This document shows, in pieces, positions 19,615 to 27,925 of a stretch of DNA of 64,000 bases. The notes beneath the pieces were generated by a model that was not told the DNA's origin, ran no database searches, and was given only the letters and a program-made list of their open reading frames with translations. Both the position numbers and the translations under genes were made by a program. This stretch comes from an uncultured Erythrobacter sp. (GTDB taxonomy: Bacteria > Pseudomonadota > Alphaproteobacteria > Sphingomonadales > Sphingomonadaceae). How positions within the stretch are numbered: the first letter of the stretch is position 1; every line of letters starts with the position of its first letter. The stretch covers positions 1,671,611 to 1,735,610 of the forward strand of contig NZ_CANMIJ010000001.1 of assembly GCF_947497915.1 (NCBI RefSeq). Reading direction: 5' to 3'.

Positions 19615-19983
19615 TCAGTCCTCGTCGACGGCCTTCATTAAGCGCCGTTCGACGGGGGCGAGGACATTGGCCAGATCAGCGCCGCGTTTGAGCACCTGAC
19701 CGTGCTCCCCGAACAGCGTCCACATGCCTTGCTTACCCCGTAATGACGGGCGCTTTTCAAGGCGAGTGTTGGGGCGTTCTGCCGCGCGGCGAAACGCCGA
19801 AAATGACGCGGCGTTCTTGTCAAAATCCATCGCATAATCGCGCCATTCCCCGGCGACGACCATGCGGCCATACAAATCCATAATGCGTTGGAGGTCAGCG
19901 CGGTCAAACCCGACCTGCCCTGCATTCTTGCCTGGAAACGAAACGATCTGACCGGAGCTTCCCGCGCCGCCACTGGAACTCAT
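19615..19983 (-). CDS. DUF2794 family protein
   Basis: A 122-aa soluble protein. FDRADLQRIMDLYGRMVVAGEWRDYAMDFDKNAASFSAFRRAAERPNTRLEKRP is a near-consensus DUF2794 match, followed by RGKQGMW and GQVLKRGADLANVLAPVERR. The family is almost restricted to Alphaproteobacteria and its function is unknown. The ATG overlaps the cysE stop by one base (TGATG), so the two are probably translated together. Confidence 0.92.
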   Translation of the reverse strand: MSSSGGAGSSGQIVSFPGKNAGQVGFDRADLQRIMDLYGRMVVAGEWRDYAMDFDKNAASFSAFRRAAERPNTRLEKRPSLRGKQGMWTLFGEHGQVLKRGADLANVLAPVERRLMKAVDED

Positions 19984-20705
19984 CAGTTACCAGTCCCGCT
20001 CTTTTTCGGGTCCAGATCGAGCGATGTCTGATCGGGCAGTTTCGCACCGCCGGATTTGATCTCTTCGATCTCTGCACGCATCGCGGAAAGTTCGCCTTCC
20101 AGCTTTTCGATGCAATCCACCCGGTTGCCCTCTGCGTCCTCGCAATTGGGCGTTCCGTAAGGCGTGAATTCCTTGATCCACTCTTCGGCGGGAACCAGCG
20201 TAGAGCGTGCTTTTAGACCCACCATAGTCGCGCCAGATGGCACATCATCCATCACCACGGCATTGGCGCCGACACGGGCACGGTCACCCACGGTAATTGG
20301 CCCGATGATCTGCGCGCCGGAACCGATAATAACATTGTCTTCCAATGTCGGATGGCGTTTGCCGCCCTCCCCATTGGTGGGATTGGTGCCGCCCAATGTG
20401 ACACATTGATAGATCGTGACATTGTCGCCGATCTCGGCGGTTTCGCCGATCACGGTAAAGCCGTGATCGATAAAGAAGTTTTTGCCGATAGTCGCGCCGG
20501 GGTGAATGTCGATTGCGGTTAAGAACCGGGACGTGTGGTTCACAAAGCGCGCCAGAAAATACAGCTTCGCCTCGAACAGCCAATGCGCCACCCGGTGCAG
20601 GCCGACAGCGAGAACACCCGGATATAACAGCACTTCCCAGCGGGAGCGCGGAGCCGGATCGCGGGCCTTAATCGAGTCCAGATAACTTTTAAGACGGTCG
20701 AACAT
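19983..20705 (-). CDS. cysE: Serine O-acetyltransferase
   Basis: CysE acetylates serine with acetyl-CoA, the first step of cysteine synthesis. The 240-aa protein is of the shorter EpsC type. It has an N-terminal helical segment (YPGVLAVGLHRVAHWLFEA), then the left-handed beta-helix IDIHPGATIGKNFFIDHGFTVIGETAEIGDNVTIYQCVTLGGT, where the His after IDIHPGA and the IDHG motif are characteristic. The C-terminus has a charged, likely coiled-coil helix (EKLEGELSAMRAEIEEIKSG). It is followed by DUF2794 in the same operon. Confidence 0.93.
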   Translation of the reverse strand: MFDRLKSYLDSIKARDPAPRSRWEVLLYPGVLAVGLHRVAHWLFEAKLYFLARFVNHTSRFLTAIDIHPGATIGKNFFIDHGFTVIGETAEIGDNVTIYQCVTLGGTNPTNGEGGKRHPTLEDNVIIGSGAQIIGPITVGDRARVGANAVVMDDVPSGATMVGLKARSTLVPAEEWIKEFTPYGTPNCEDAEGNRVDCIEKLEGELSAMRAEIEEIKSGGAKLPDQTSLDLDPKKSGTGN

Positions 20706-20765
20706 GGCATTTTTCTCCCACCAAAACCGGCGCGATGCAAGGTTACCCTAGAACAGCTTTTGTTG

Positions 20766-21389
20766 CTAAGGCCCTTGTAAAGCTTCCAGCGCAGCCCGCC
20801 AAAGCGACATGGTGGCAGGCGCTTGGCGTTCAAGGCTTATGCGATCAATTGTCGCAACGAGTTTCTCCAGAGCGGCAAAGCTGCGCTCCGTACGGGGGAC
20901 GAGATATTCGGCAGCGCCATCGGCCAGCGACAACGCGCGCTGCGCAGCCATCGCCTCGATCAATTGCGCCGCCATGTCATCATCCGGCTCGCCAATTTCG
21001 AGTTGCAGCGACCCGCCCAGACGCGAGGCGAGGTCTGGCAATCCAATTTCCCAAGGCTGAGCATTGGCGATGAGCAGCAGCCGCTCCCCCGCCTTTGATC
21101 CGCCTTTCTGGCCTGCATTCCATCGGTGGAATAGCTCTGTTTCATCGATCGCATCGGCGCCATCGATAACGGCAATGCCTTGCGTCTCGGCCCAGCGGGC
21201 GAGCAGCGTCTTCCCAGATCGATTAGGCCCCGTCAGAACTGCAGTATGAAACGGCCAGCTTTCGGGTGCTTGCAACGCTTCGATCACATGCGCATTGGCA
21301 TTGCCAACGATGATACGCTGCGCACTGCCATTGTCCCGCAGCGTAAGCGGCAACGCAATCTGTGATGTCGGTTGAGAAGACTTCGCCAT
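20766..21389 (-). CDS. hdaA: DnaA-related regulatory inactivator HdaA/Hda
   Basis: Hda with the DNA-bound sliding clamp stimulates ATP hydrolysis on DnaA and so prevents re-initiation of replication. The 207-aa protein has a DnaA-like AAA+ core with Walker A GPNRSGKTLLARW, a Walker B-like VIDGADAIDE, and a sensor region PWEIGLPDLASRLGGSLQLEIGEPDDDMAAQLI. The N-terminal SQIALPLTLRD contains the QxxLPL clamp-binding motif expected of Hda. It lacks the DnaA domain IV. It lies 12 bp after the DUF2066-like gene, opposite purM, a neighbourhood kept in many Proteobacteria. Confidence 0.9.
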   Translation of the reverse strand: MAKSSQPTSQIALPLTLRDNGSAQRIIVGNANAHVIEALQAPESWPFHTAVLTGPNRSGKTLLARWAETQGIAVIDGADAIDETELFHRWNAGQKGGSKAGERLLLIANAQPWEIGLPDLASRLGGSLQLEIGEPDDDMAAQLIEAMAAQRALSLADGAAEYLVPRTERSFAALEKLVATIDRISLERQAPATMSLWRAALEALQGP

Positions 21390-21401
21390 GAGCCTGCGGA
21401 C

Positions 21402-22724
21402 TTAGCGGCTGATAGCGAGCGCGTTGGCACCCTGCGTCACCGCAAACCCGCGAGAGCGCAGCGCAGCGGCCAACTGATCGAGCGACCCGGCATAATTGAC
21501 GCTCATCACCGAAGTGCCGCCAATGGCTGTGCTGGAAACCGATACGCCGCGCACGCCGCCCGCGCCGCGCACTCCGGAAAGCGATGCGTCAAACGCGCTC
21601 GCATCAGGGGTGGCAAATTGGACGACAAAGGAATTCACGCTCGCAGCGGGAGGTCCCGGCGTAACTGGCGTTTCAGCCCCTGATTGCGGGGGAGCGCCGC
21701 CTTGCGCGGCCTGCGCAACGGCAGCTTCACGGGCCTGAATAGCGCGGCCAATCTGGACAAGGCGGGCAATTGCCGGATCAAGGTCGCCCGAGCTGCCTAG
21801 GCTTAATGTTGGGTCTGGCTGCAATTTGCCCGATGCAAGCGCCGCTTCATATGTCGCGTCCATCCGGACGACAGCTTCGCCGAGCATATCGGCAAGCCGC
21901 GCAGGGCTTTCTGCGGTCAGCTCAAATGTCTCAAGCACACGGCTGTCCGGGCCATAGCGCGCAGTGAAAGTGCCAGTAATTGGCCCGCCCGGGAATTGAT
22001 GGTCGAGCCGTGCGATTGGCACCAGTGCATCCGCTGCACCGAATTGATCCAAGGTAGTACGCCACCAGGCACGGCTGCGGCGGCCAGTTTGGCCATATGT
22101 CAGAAGCAGCGAATCGCCGCCCGCGCCCGTTGGACGGACATAATCAATCCGGCTGCGTCCCGGATTAAACTCAGCCCATGCCCGCTGCCACGGATTGCGT
22201 GTCTCAAATGTTGTGTAAGCTCCCGCGCTGGCAGTAACCGGTATAAGAAGCATCGGAGCAGAGGAACGCGCCGTTGCCGCCCCTCCAAGATAGCGTGATG
22301 CGCGCTGGCGATCGAAAATCACGCCCAAGGTCGCGATGTAGCGTTTTGGGCCGATCCGTTCCTGCTGGATCACAATAGACGACACCATGCCGGCAAGCTG
22401 ACCGTCGGATACCGGCGGCCCGCCCAGACGGCTCCACGCCTCGCGCTGCGCCTTGCGCCATGCCTTGTCGCGTGCATCAAGAGCCGTATCGCCCCGCTCG
22501 TCCACTTCGATACCGCGCACCTCTGCATCAGACGACGACGCGGTGGGCGCAATCCCGCGATCACCCGACACCTGAGCCAGCACAAATGCATATCCGCCGC
22601 CCAGCAGCGCAAGCGCGAACAACGCAGCAGCAATCCGGCGCAACCACGCAGGCGCACTCAGCCCGTCTACGGAGCGTTTGGGGGCCTCTTTAAAAGGGCC
22701 AGAATGAGCAATAGTCACAGCCAT
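21402..22724 (-). CDS. DUF2066-like membrane-anchored protein between purM and hdaA
   Basis: A 440-aa protein from the ATG at 22724 (a longer frame reaches 22823). It has one N-terminal transmembrane helix (about 30-52) and a large outside domain. The ALDARDKAWRKAQREAWSRLGG segment followed by SSIVIQQERIGPKRYIATLGVIFDR resembles the DUF2066 core. That family sits beside purM and hda in Pseudomonas and relatives, which supports the call. The C-terminal about 75 residues form a compact serine/alanine-rich domain with alternating strands and helices. The function is unknown. Confidence 0.7.
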   Translation of the reverse strand: MAVTIAHSGPFKEAPKRSVDGLSAPAWLRRIAAALFALALLGGGYAFVLAQVSGDRGIAPTASSSDAEVRGIEVDERGDTALDARDKAWRKAQREAWSRLGGPPVSDGQLAGMVSSIVIQQERIGPKRYIATLGVIFDRQRASRYLGGAATARSSAPMLLIPVTASAGAYTTFETRNPWQRAWAEFNPGRSRIDYVRPTGAGGDSLLLTYGQTGRRSRAWWRTTLDQFGAADALVPIARLDHQFPGGPITGTFTARYGPDSRVLETFELTAESPARLADMLGEAVVRMDATYEAALASGKLQPDPTLSLGSSGDLDPAIARLVQIGRAIQAREAAVAQAAQGGAPPQSGAETPVTPGPPAASVNSFVVQFATPDASAFDASLSGVRGAGGVRGVSVSSTAIGGTSVMSVNYAGSLDQLAAALRSRGFAVTQGANALAISR

Positions 22725-22809
22725 CGGGGAAATCAGCGGTCTTTTGCCCAAAGGCGAGTGGAATTCCAAGCGGGAATAGGTAAACGCATGGCATGACTTC
22801 GGGGATTGT

Positions 22810-23931
22810 ATGACTTCTGACACACCTTCAGGCGGTAAAAACGCTACTTCCGGCTACACCTATGCGGATGCAGGCGTATCAATTGACGCAGGCAATGCAC
22901 TGGTTCGAGCGATCGCACCGCTCGCAAAAGCGACCGCGCGGCCGGGCGCGACAAGCGATCTGGGCGGCTTTGGCGGATTCTTCGATCCGAAAGCTGCAGG
23001 ATACAAAGACCCCTTGTTGGTCGCGGCGAATGACGGTGTCGGCACTAAGCTGAAACTGGCGATTGATCATGACCGGCACGACAGCGTCGGGATCGATTTG
23101 GTTGCAATGTGCGTCAACGATTTGATCGTTCAGGGCGCAGAGCCGCTGTTTTTCCTAGATTACTTCGCCACTGGCCACCTTGAAAATGGCGTAGCGGAGC
23201 GCGTTGTCGCGGGCATTGCGGATGGTTGCAAGCAAGCCGGCTGCGCGTTGATTGGCGGCGAAACTGCCGAAATGCCGGGCATGTATTCCGAGGGCGATTA
23301 TGACCTTGCGGGCTTCTGCGTCGGCGCAGTCGAACGCGGAGAGCAGCTGACTGGCGAGAAAGTTGCGCCGGGCAATGTCCTGCTAGGTCTTGCGTCATCC
23401 GGTGTCCATTCAAACGGATATTCGTTGGTCCGCCGTCTTGCGAGCGATTTCGGATGGAAGCTCGATCGTCCTGCTTTGTTTGATCAGGAACGACTGCTTA
23501 TCGACGTTTTGATCGAGCCGACCAAAATCTATGTCAAAAGCCTGCTACCACTGATCCGCGATGGTTCGATCAATGGCCTTGCCCATATTACCGGCGGAGG
23601 ATTGCTTGAAAACATACCGCGCATTCTGCCCGATGGCGCGCATGCTATGGTGGATGCCGATAGCTGGGATCAGCCGCGCCTGATGGCTTTCTTGCAAGCG
23701 CAGGGGAATATCGAACCCTCCGAAATGGCCCGCACATTCAATTGCGGCGTTGGCATGGTTTTGGCGGTGGAAGCTGACAAGGCCGACGCTGTCGCTGCGC
23801 GCCTGACCGAAGCGGGCGAAACTTTGGTGCGCGTAGGCACAATCGATGCGGGCGAGACTGGCTGCACCGTTCGCGGATCGCAAGGCACATGGTCGGCAAC
23901 ATCTGATTGGGAAGCAACCCACCTTGGCTGA
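22810..23931 (+). CDS. purM: Phosphoribosylformylglycinamidine cyclo-ligase
   Basis: PurM closes the imidazole ring (FGAM to AIR) in purine synthesis. At 373 aa it shows [15 protein letters not shown], the substrate/ATP region [37 protein letters not shown], and [14 protein letters not shown]. It overlaps the purN start by 8 bp (TTGGCTGA), giving a tightly coupled purMN unit. The start at 22810 adds about 15 residues before the conserved YADAGV. Confidence 0.97.
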   Translation: MTSDTPSGGKNATSGYTYADAGVSIDAGNALVRAIAPLAKATARPGATSDLGGFGGFFDPKAAGYKDPLLVAANDGVGTKLKLAIDHDRHDSVGIDLVAMCVNDLIVQGAEPLFFLDYFATGHLENGVAERVVAGIADGCKQAGCALIGGETAEMPGMYSEGDYDLAGFCVGAVERGEQLTGEKVAPGNVLLGLASSGVHSNGYSLVRRLASDFGWKLDRPALFDQERLLIDVLIEPTKIYVKSLLPLIRDGSINGLAHITGGGLLENIPRILPDGAHAMVDADSWDQPRLMAFLQAQGNIEPSEMARTFNCGVGMVLAVEADKADAVAARLTEAGETLVRVGTIDAGETGCTVRGSQGTWSATSDWEATHLG

Positions 23932-24901
23932 AGCCGCGTCAAACCGGGCGAAAGTCGCAATTTTCATCTCCGGTGGCGGCACCAATATGGCCGCGTTGCT
24001 CTATGCCAGCCTGCTGGATGATAGCGCATACGAAGTGGTACTGGTCGCAAGCAATAAAGCCGATGCCGGCGGTCTGAAAATCGCCGCTGCTGAAGGTATC
24101 GCAACCTTCGTTCATTCGCATAAAGGCCATTCGCGCGAGACGCATGATGCCGCGATGGAAGAGGCGTTGATCGGATCGGGCGCGGATTATCTGGTGCTTG
24201 CGGGGTATATGCGCATTCTCTCCGATGAATTTGTGCGCCGCTGGGAAGGCCGCATTCTCAACATCCACCCTTCCCTGCTGCCCAAATATAAGGGGCTGGA
24301 TACTTTTGCCCGTGCGATTGCCGCAGGAGACAGCCATGCCGGTGCAAGCGTCCATGTCGTAACGCCGGAACTTGATGCAGGCGAAGTGCTGGCTCAGGCG
24401 CGGGTTGCGATACGTGACGAAGAAACAGCGGCAACGCTGGCTGAGCGCGTGAAATTTGCCGAACACCAGCTTTATCCGCGCGCGGTCGCCGATTATGTTT
24501 CGCGCGGATATGACGCGGATTACCTTTACGAAAGGGTCGCCGCCCTCGCCTTGGCGCTGCCTGAAACACATAGCCGCGATAGTCACGGCTCACCTGCTTT
24601 CCGTGTCGGCACCGAGAAATCCGGTAAATTCTTCGCCCATTTTAGCACGCTTCATCACGGCAGTGAGCATATCGCGGTGCTGGTCAAAACCGGCGGGATG
24701 GACGAACTTCTGGATCTGGTGGAGGCGCAACCGGACGTTTATTTCAAGCCTGCCTATTATGGCGCGAGCGGCTGGATCGGGCTTATTCTCAATCGTTCGG
24801 GCGTTGACTGGACGCATGTTGAAGAGTGGCTAACGCGCAGTTGGAGGGCCGTCGCGCCTGCGAGGCTAACGAAACTTCAAGATGCTGCGGATATGTTCTA
24901 G
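23924..24901 (+). CDS. purN: Phosphoribosylglycinamide formyltransferase fused to a YjbR/MmcQ domain
   Basis: PurN transfers a formyl group from 10-formyl-THF to GAR. The TTG at 23924 overlaps the purM stop and gives 325 aa. Residues 10-195 are a complete PurN with ISGGGTNM and the catalytic N113, H115 (NIHPSLLP) and D151 (ELDAGEV), spaced as in E. coli. Residues about 198-315 are an additional domain: [60 protein letters not shown] and [20 protein letters not shown] match the YjbR/MmcQ (DUF419) fold. The two are in one uninterrupted frame. Ordinary PurN is about 190-215 aa. Confidence 0.92.
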   Translation: MAEAASNRAKVAIFISGGGTNMAALLYASLLDDSAYEVVLVASNKADAGGLKIAAAEGIATFVHSHKGHSRETHDAAMEEALIGSGADYLVLAGYMRILSDEFVRRWEGRILNIHPSLLPKYKGLDTFARAIAAGDSHAGASVHVVTPELDAGEVLAQARVAIRDEETAATLAERVKFAEHQLYPRAVADYVSRGYDADYLYERVAALALALPETHSRDSHGSPAFRVGTEKSGKFFAHFSTLHHGSEHIAVLVKTGGMDELLDLVEAQPDVYFKPAYYGASGWIGLILNRSGVDWTHVEEWLTRSWRAVAPARLTKLQDAADMF

Positions 24902-24906
24902 CTATT

Positions 24907-26124
24907 GTGCTTCCAGAACGCTCCCACCCCCTCGCCCGTGCGCCCCTAATCGATAAGTCGAATGGCTGGCTTGAACAGGCGTGGGACAAAGGCTGGCTCC
25001 CGCCGCCATCGCTTGATCCGCATGAGCTTTGGCAGTCAGCCGCGAAAAGCGTTGGTGATCGCGCCCATGAAGCGGAAATTGCCGGTCGCTCGCCAGAGGA
25101 CGTGGCCGATTTCCGTCTGCGGCTCGAAAAACTCGTCACTGCGATCGAGACCGAGGCCGACCTAAATCCTATCGGACGTGCGATGGCTTGGGGACAGCTT
25201 GTCCGCGTCATCCGCAACAGACTGCGTTTTGGCGTGCTGTGGGCGGAAAAGCCGCATTTGCTGGCGACTAAGATTGCTGCGCCGATCATCGTTATCGGCC
25301 ACATGCGCAGCGGCACCACACGCATTCACAAGCTGCTCGCCGCAGACCCCGCGCATTCCGCCACACGGTACTGTGATGCGGCCCATCCTGTGCCAAGCTT
25401 CCCGGATATTCGCCGCCTGAAAGGTGCGATTGATCTGATGATGATGCGGCGCATCAATCCCTGGATTGATGTGATCCATCCCATGGCCAGCGGCGAGGTT
25501 GAAGAAGAGCTCGGCTGGATCGCCGCGGCGCTCAACCATTCCATTTACGAATCGCAGTGGCACATTCCATCATATTCCGCGTTCAGCGAAGCCCGCGATC
25601 CTGAACCAGTTTACCGCGAGTTTTCGCGGATGCTGCGCAGCGATGCTGCCCATCGCGGATTGGCAGACCGCCCGCGCGTTCTCAAAGTTCCCGCCTTCAG
25701 CGAAGATCTTGCCACTCTGCTCAAGCATTTCCCCGACGCGCGGGTCGTCTTGGCAACGCGTGATCAAGAGGCCGTTTTGCGCAGCGCTGTCTCACTCGTC
25801 GCAAACCAGATGGCGATCCAATGCGACAAGTGTGATCTGGATTGGATTGAGACCGAGTGGCGGCGCAAGCTTGCTCTGCGTGAAGATCGAATGGCGGAGG
25901 CTCTAAAGAACTGGAACGGCCCAACCGCGCGGCTGCATTTCGACGCGCTCAATGCCGATTGGGAAGGTGAGATGATCCGCACATATAGCGAACTTGGCAT
26001 CGATCTGACCCAGCAAGCTTTGAAAGCAATGCATGCGCAAATGGCAGAGAGTCAGTCCGGCCACCATGTCGCCCATGCCGAACAACTGGCGCGTTTTCAA
26101 AACAGTCTTTCGCCTGCGCCTTAG
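24907..26124 (+). CDS. Sulfotransferase family protein
   Basis: About 405 aa from the GTG at 24907. The frame extends further into purN (to 24826) but that part has no family similarity, and the ribosome site is weak either way. The 5'-phosphosulfate loop of PAPS-dependent sulfotransferases is IVIGHMRSGTTRIHKLLAADP. The second part has FPDARVVLATRDQEAVLRSAVSLV, equivalent to the 3'-phosphate binding R..R.PxxxxxS region. The family includes enzymes acting on lipids, sugars and other alcohols, and the acceptor is unknown. It begins 5 bp after purN and is probably co-transcribed. Confidence 0.8.
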   Translation: MLPERSHPLARAPLIDKSNGWLEQAWDKGWLPPPSLDPHELWQSAAKSVGDRAHEAEIAGRSPEDVADFRLRLEKLVTAIETEADLNPIGRAMAWGQLVRVIRNRLRFGVLWAEKPHLLATKIAAPIIVIGHMRSGTTRIHKLLAADPAHSATRYCDAAHPVPSFPDIRRLKGAIDLMMMRRINPWIDVIHPMASGEVEEELGWIAAALNHSIYESQWHIPSYSAFSEARDPEPVYREFSRMLRSDAAHRGLADRPRVLKVPAFSEDLATLLKHFPDARVVLATRDQEAVLRSAVSLVANQMAIQCDKCDLDWIETEWRRKLALREDRMAEALKNWNGPTARLHFDALNADWEGEMIRTYSELGIDLTQQALKAMHAQMAESQSGHHVAHAEQLARFQNSLSPAP

Positions 26125-26128
26125 GCGC

Positions 26129-26158
26129 AAAAAAGGCCGCCCCATCGCTGGAGCAGCC
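26129..26158 (-). terminator. Rho-independent terminator of ndk
   Basis: Read on the reverse strand, GGCTGCTCC and GGGGCGGCC pair (two G-U pairs) around AGCGAT and are followed by six T. It lies between the convergent sulfotransferase and ndk genes and is weaker in the forward direction. Confidence 0.75.
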
Positions 26159-26187
26159 CCTTTTAGTTTCGCTTCGAAAAACGCGGC

Positions 26188-26610
26188 TTAGCCGACGAGT
26201 TCGTCAGCCGAGAAGAAGAAGTCGATTTCGATGTTCGCGTTTTCCTGGCTGTCCGAACCGTGGACAGTGTTTTCGCCGATCGAAAGAGCGTGTTCCTTAC
26301 GGATCGTGCCTTCGGCTGCGTCTGCAGGGTTGGTCGCGCCCATGATGTCGCGGTTGCGGGTCACGGCGTCTTCACCTTCAAGAACCTGCACAACAACTGG
26401 TTCGCTAATCATGAAATCGACGAGTTCACCGAAGAAAGGGCGCTCTGAGTGAACAGCGTAAAAGCCTTCGGCTTGCTCGCGGCTCATGTGGATACGCTTT
26501 GAAGCGACGACGCGCAGGCCAGCTTCTTCAAGCATTTTGGTGACGGCGCCGGTCAGGTTACGCTTTGTGGCGTCAGGCTTGATGATCGAAAAGGTGCGGG
26601 TAACCGCCAT
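26188..26610 (-). CDS. ndk: Nucleoside diphosphate kinase
   Basis: Ndk balances NTP pools through a phosphohistidine intermediate. The 140-aa protein has the N-terminal [15 protein letters not shown] and the catalytic NTVHGSDS with H117. It is a single gene with its own terminator. Confidence 0.97.
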   Translation of the reverse strand: MAVTRTFSIIKPDATKRNLTGAVTKMLEEAGLRVVASKRIHMSREQAEGFYAVHSERPFFGELVDFMISEPVVVQVLEGEDAVTRNRDIMGATNPADAAEGTIRKEHALSIGENTVHGSDSQENANIEIDFFFSADELVG

Positions 26611-26720
26611 GATGAATTCCTTACAGAGAGATGCGTTGAATGATGCGCAGGGGCGCGCAGAAAGATTTCCGGCGCGCGCTTAGCCGCGCAAACGCGCCAG
26701 TTCAAGCTTTTGATATGGGA

Positions 26721-27218
26721 TCAGGGGGCGACGTCGCCAAGCCCGGTGGTCAATTGCGCCGTCGTTTTGCCGTCTTCGGTAGAAGTGCTGAGCGTAAAAA
26801 CACCGCCCTTTTCGCCCTCACCCGTGATTAACCTGCCGCCATTTATGCTGGCATCGACAGCAATCTTGAAACCAGCGGCCTTTGCCGCATCACGGTAGAA
26901 ATCTGCGATTGCCTCGCCATCATGTTCGCTTTCGAAAGACAGCAATACAACTTGACTGCCGCCGTCCTGTTCAAAACGTGAATTGGAAGTGACGATGGCG
27001 CCGGGATAGAGGCTGAACCCGCGCGGCAAATCGACCGGCACGTCCGCGCCCGAACGGAAGGTCGCAGTGCCATCTTCGGTTTGAATGGTAGCGGTGGTTT
27101 CACCCGATGCGGAATCGATCGAAAGCTGACCGTTTTCTGAAGTGACCGTGTCAGATGTGTCCGAGTCGCATGCAGTAAGCATCCCAATGGCTGCTATTGC
27201 CAAAATCCATTTACGCAT
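26721..27218 (-). CDS. Lipoprotein of unknown function
   Basis: A 165-aa protein from the ATG at 27218 with a lipoprotein signal (MRKWILAIAAIGMLTAC; lipobox LTAC). The first 50 mature residues are Ser/Thr/Asp-rich and low-complexity, with repeated TATIQTEDGTATF-like strands. Then follows VPVDLPRGFSLYPGAIVTSNSRF...VVLLSFESEHDGEAIADFYRDAAKAAGFKI, a beta-alpha pattern seen in several alphaproteobacterial lipoproteins without known role. It follows holC by 16 bp and is probably in the same transcript. Confidence 0.75.
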   Translation of the reverse strand: MRKWILAIAAIGMLTACDSDTSDTVTSENGQLSIDSASGETTATIQTEDGTATFRSGADVPVDLPRGFSLYPGAIVTSNSRFEQDGGSQVVLLSFESEHDGEAIADFYRDAAKAAGFKIAVDASINGGRLITGEGEKGGVFTLSTSTEDGKTTAQLTTGLGDVAP

Positions 27219-27234
27219 CGTAACACCCCATAAA

Positions 27235-27669
27235 TCAAGCAACTTTCACCCACTTGCCGCCATCCTGACGGAAGAATGATCGTTCGAGCCCGTCTTTCCC
27301 ATCCAGCGAACGCCACGTCGCACGCGCCGCTTCTACGCTGGCATCATCAAACAACAGGAATGTGCGAGTGAAGCCGTCCGCATCGCGAAATTCGCCGTCG
27401 GCATATATTACGTGGCTGGCAGAATTCGCAGCATCTGTGTTGTCCGATAGCAAAACAGGTTGGCTATCATCACCCGCCCCACCCGCTTCGCCATTCGCCA
27501 AGAAAGATGTCGGCCCGCTCTTCCAAAGCGCCTTTGAAATGGCTTCACGCTGGCCAGCATCCTTGCTCACCACGAGCAACCGCTCGCCAGAATCGAGGAC
27601 CCGCTGCGCGATAAGGGCGCAGACAATGTCCGCAGGATCACGCGAAAGCTGCCAGAAATCGATCTTCAT
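27235..27669 (-). CDS. holC: DNA polymerase III subunit chi
   Basis: Chi binds SSB and, with psi, connects it to the clamp loader. The 144-aa protein begins [34 protein letters not shown], the typical opening of alphaproteobacterial chi (F..l...p.e..l..L..k....G.r.lv). It continues with [24 protein letters not shown]. Its ATG overlaps the stop of the 49-aa DUF2256 gene upstream (ATGA). Confidence 0.88.
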   Translation of the reverse strand: MKIDFWQLSRDPADIVCALIAQRVLDSGERLLVVSKDAGQREAISKALWKSGPTSFLANGEAGGAGDDSQPVLLSDNTDAANSASHVIYADGEFRDADGFTRTFLLFDDASVEAARATWRSLDGKDGLERSFFRQDGGKWVKVA

Positions 27670-27815
27670 GCTTTGCTTTTTGAACGCCGACAGCGTTCTG
27701 AGCAATAGCGCACGCTATCCCAGTCCCGCTCCCACTTCTTTCGCCAAGTGAACGGCAGCTCGCAGGTCTCGCAGATCTTCGAGGGCAGATCCGACTTTTT
27801 GCGCATTTTTCCCAT
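27666..27815 (-). CDS. DUF2256 family small zinc-ribbon-like protein (49 aa)
   Basis: A 49-aa gene. Its sequence runs [39 protein letters not shown], a clear DUF2256 match, with CETC and YCSERC forming a likely four-cysteine zinc site. The tail is basic. The start is the ATG at 27815; a second in-frame ATG is three codons on. The stop overlaps the holC start, so the two are translationally coupled. The function of DUF2256 is not known. Confidence 0.88.
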   Translation of the reverse strand: MGKMRKKSDLPSKICETCELPFTWRKKWERDWDSVRYCSERCRRSKSKA

Positions 27816-27872
27816 TTTAGGGCCTCAGGCGCTGGCGTTCGCATCCGCTCACTTGGCTTCCTCGCATAAGCT

Positions 27873-27896
27873 CGGGCGGGCGGTCGCCCTTGCGGC
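27873..27896. repeat. Dispersed intergenic repeat, copy 1
   Basis: A 24-bp sequence starting CGGGCGGGCGGTCGCCC and ending TTGCGGC recurs at 44988-45011 with one difference. It contains a GGGCG/CGCCC hairpin and is followed at 27893-27907 by a second hairpin (CGGCCT-TGC-AGGCCG). It lies in the 110-bp gap between pepA and the DUF2256 gene. It resembles a REP-type element. Confidence 0.6.
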
Positions 27897-27925
27897 CTTG
27901 CAGGCCGATTTGGGCAACACTCGGA

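Noticed and set aside
27638..27844. 68-codon reverse frame overlapping holC start
   Set aside because: It is out of frame with the DUF2256 gene, which covers the same bases and has a strong family match.
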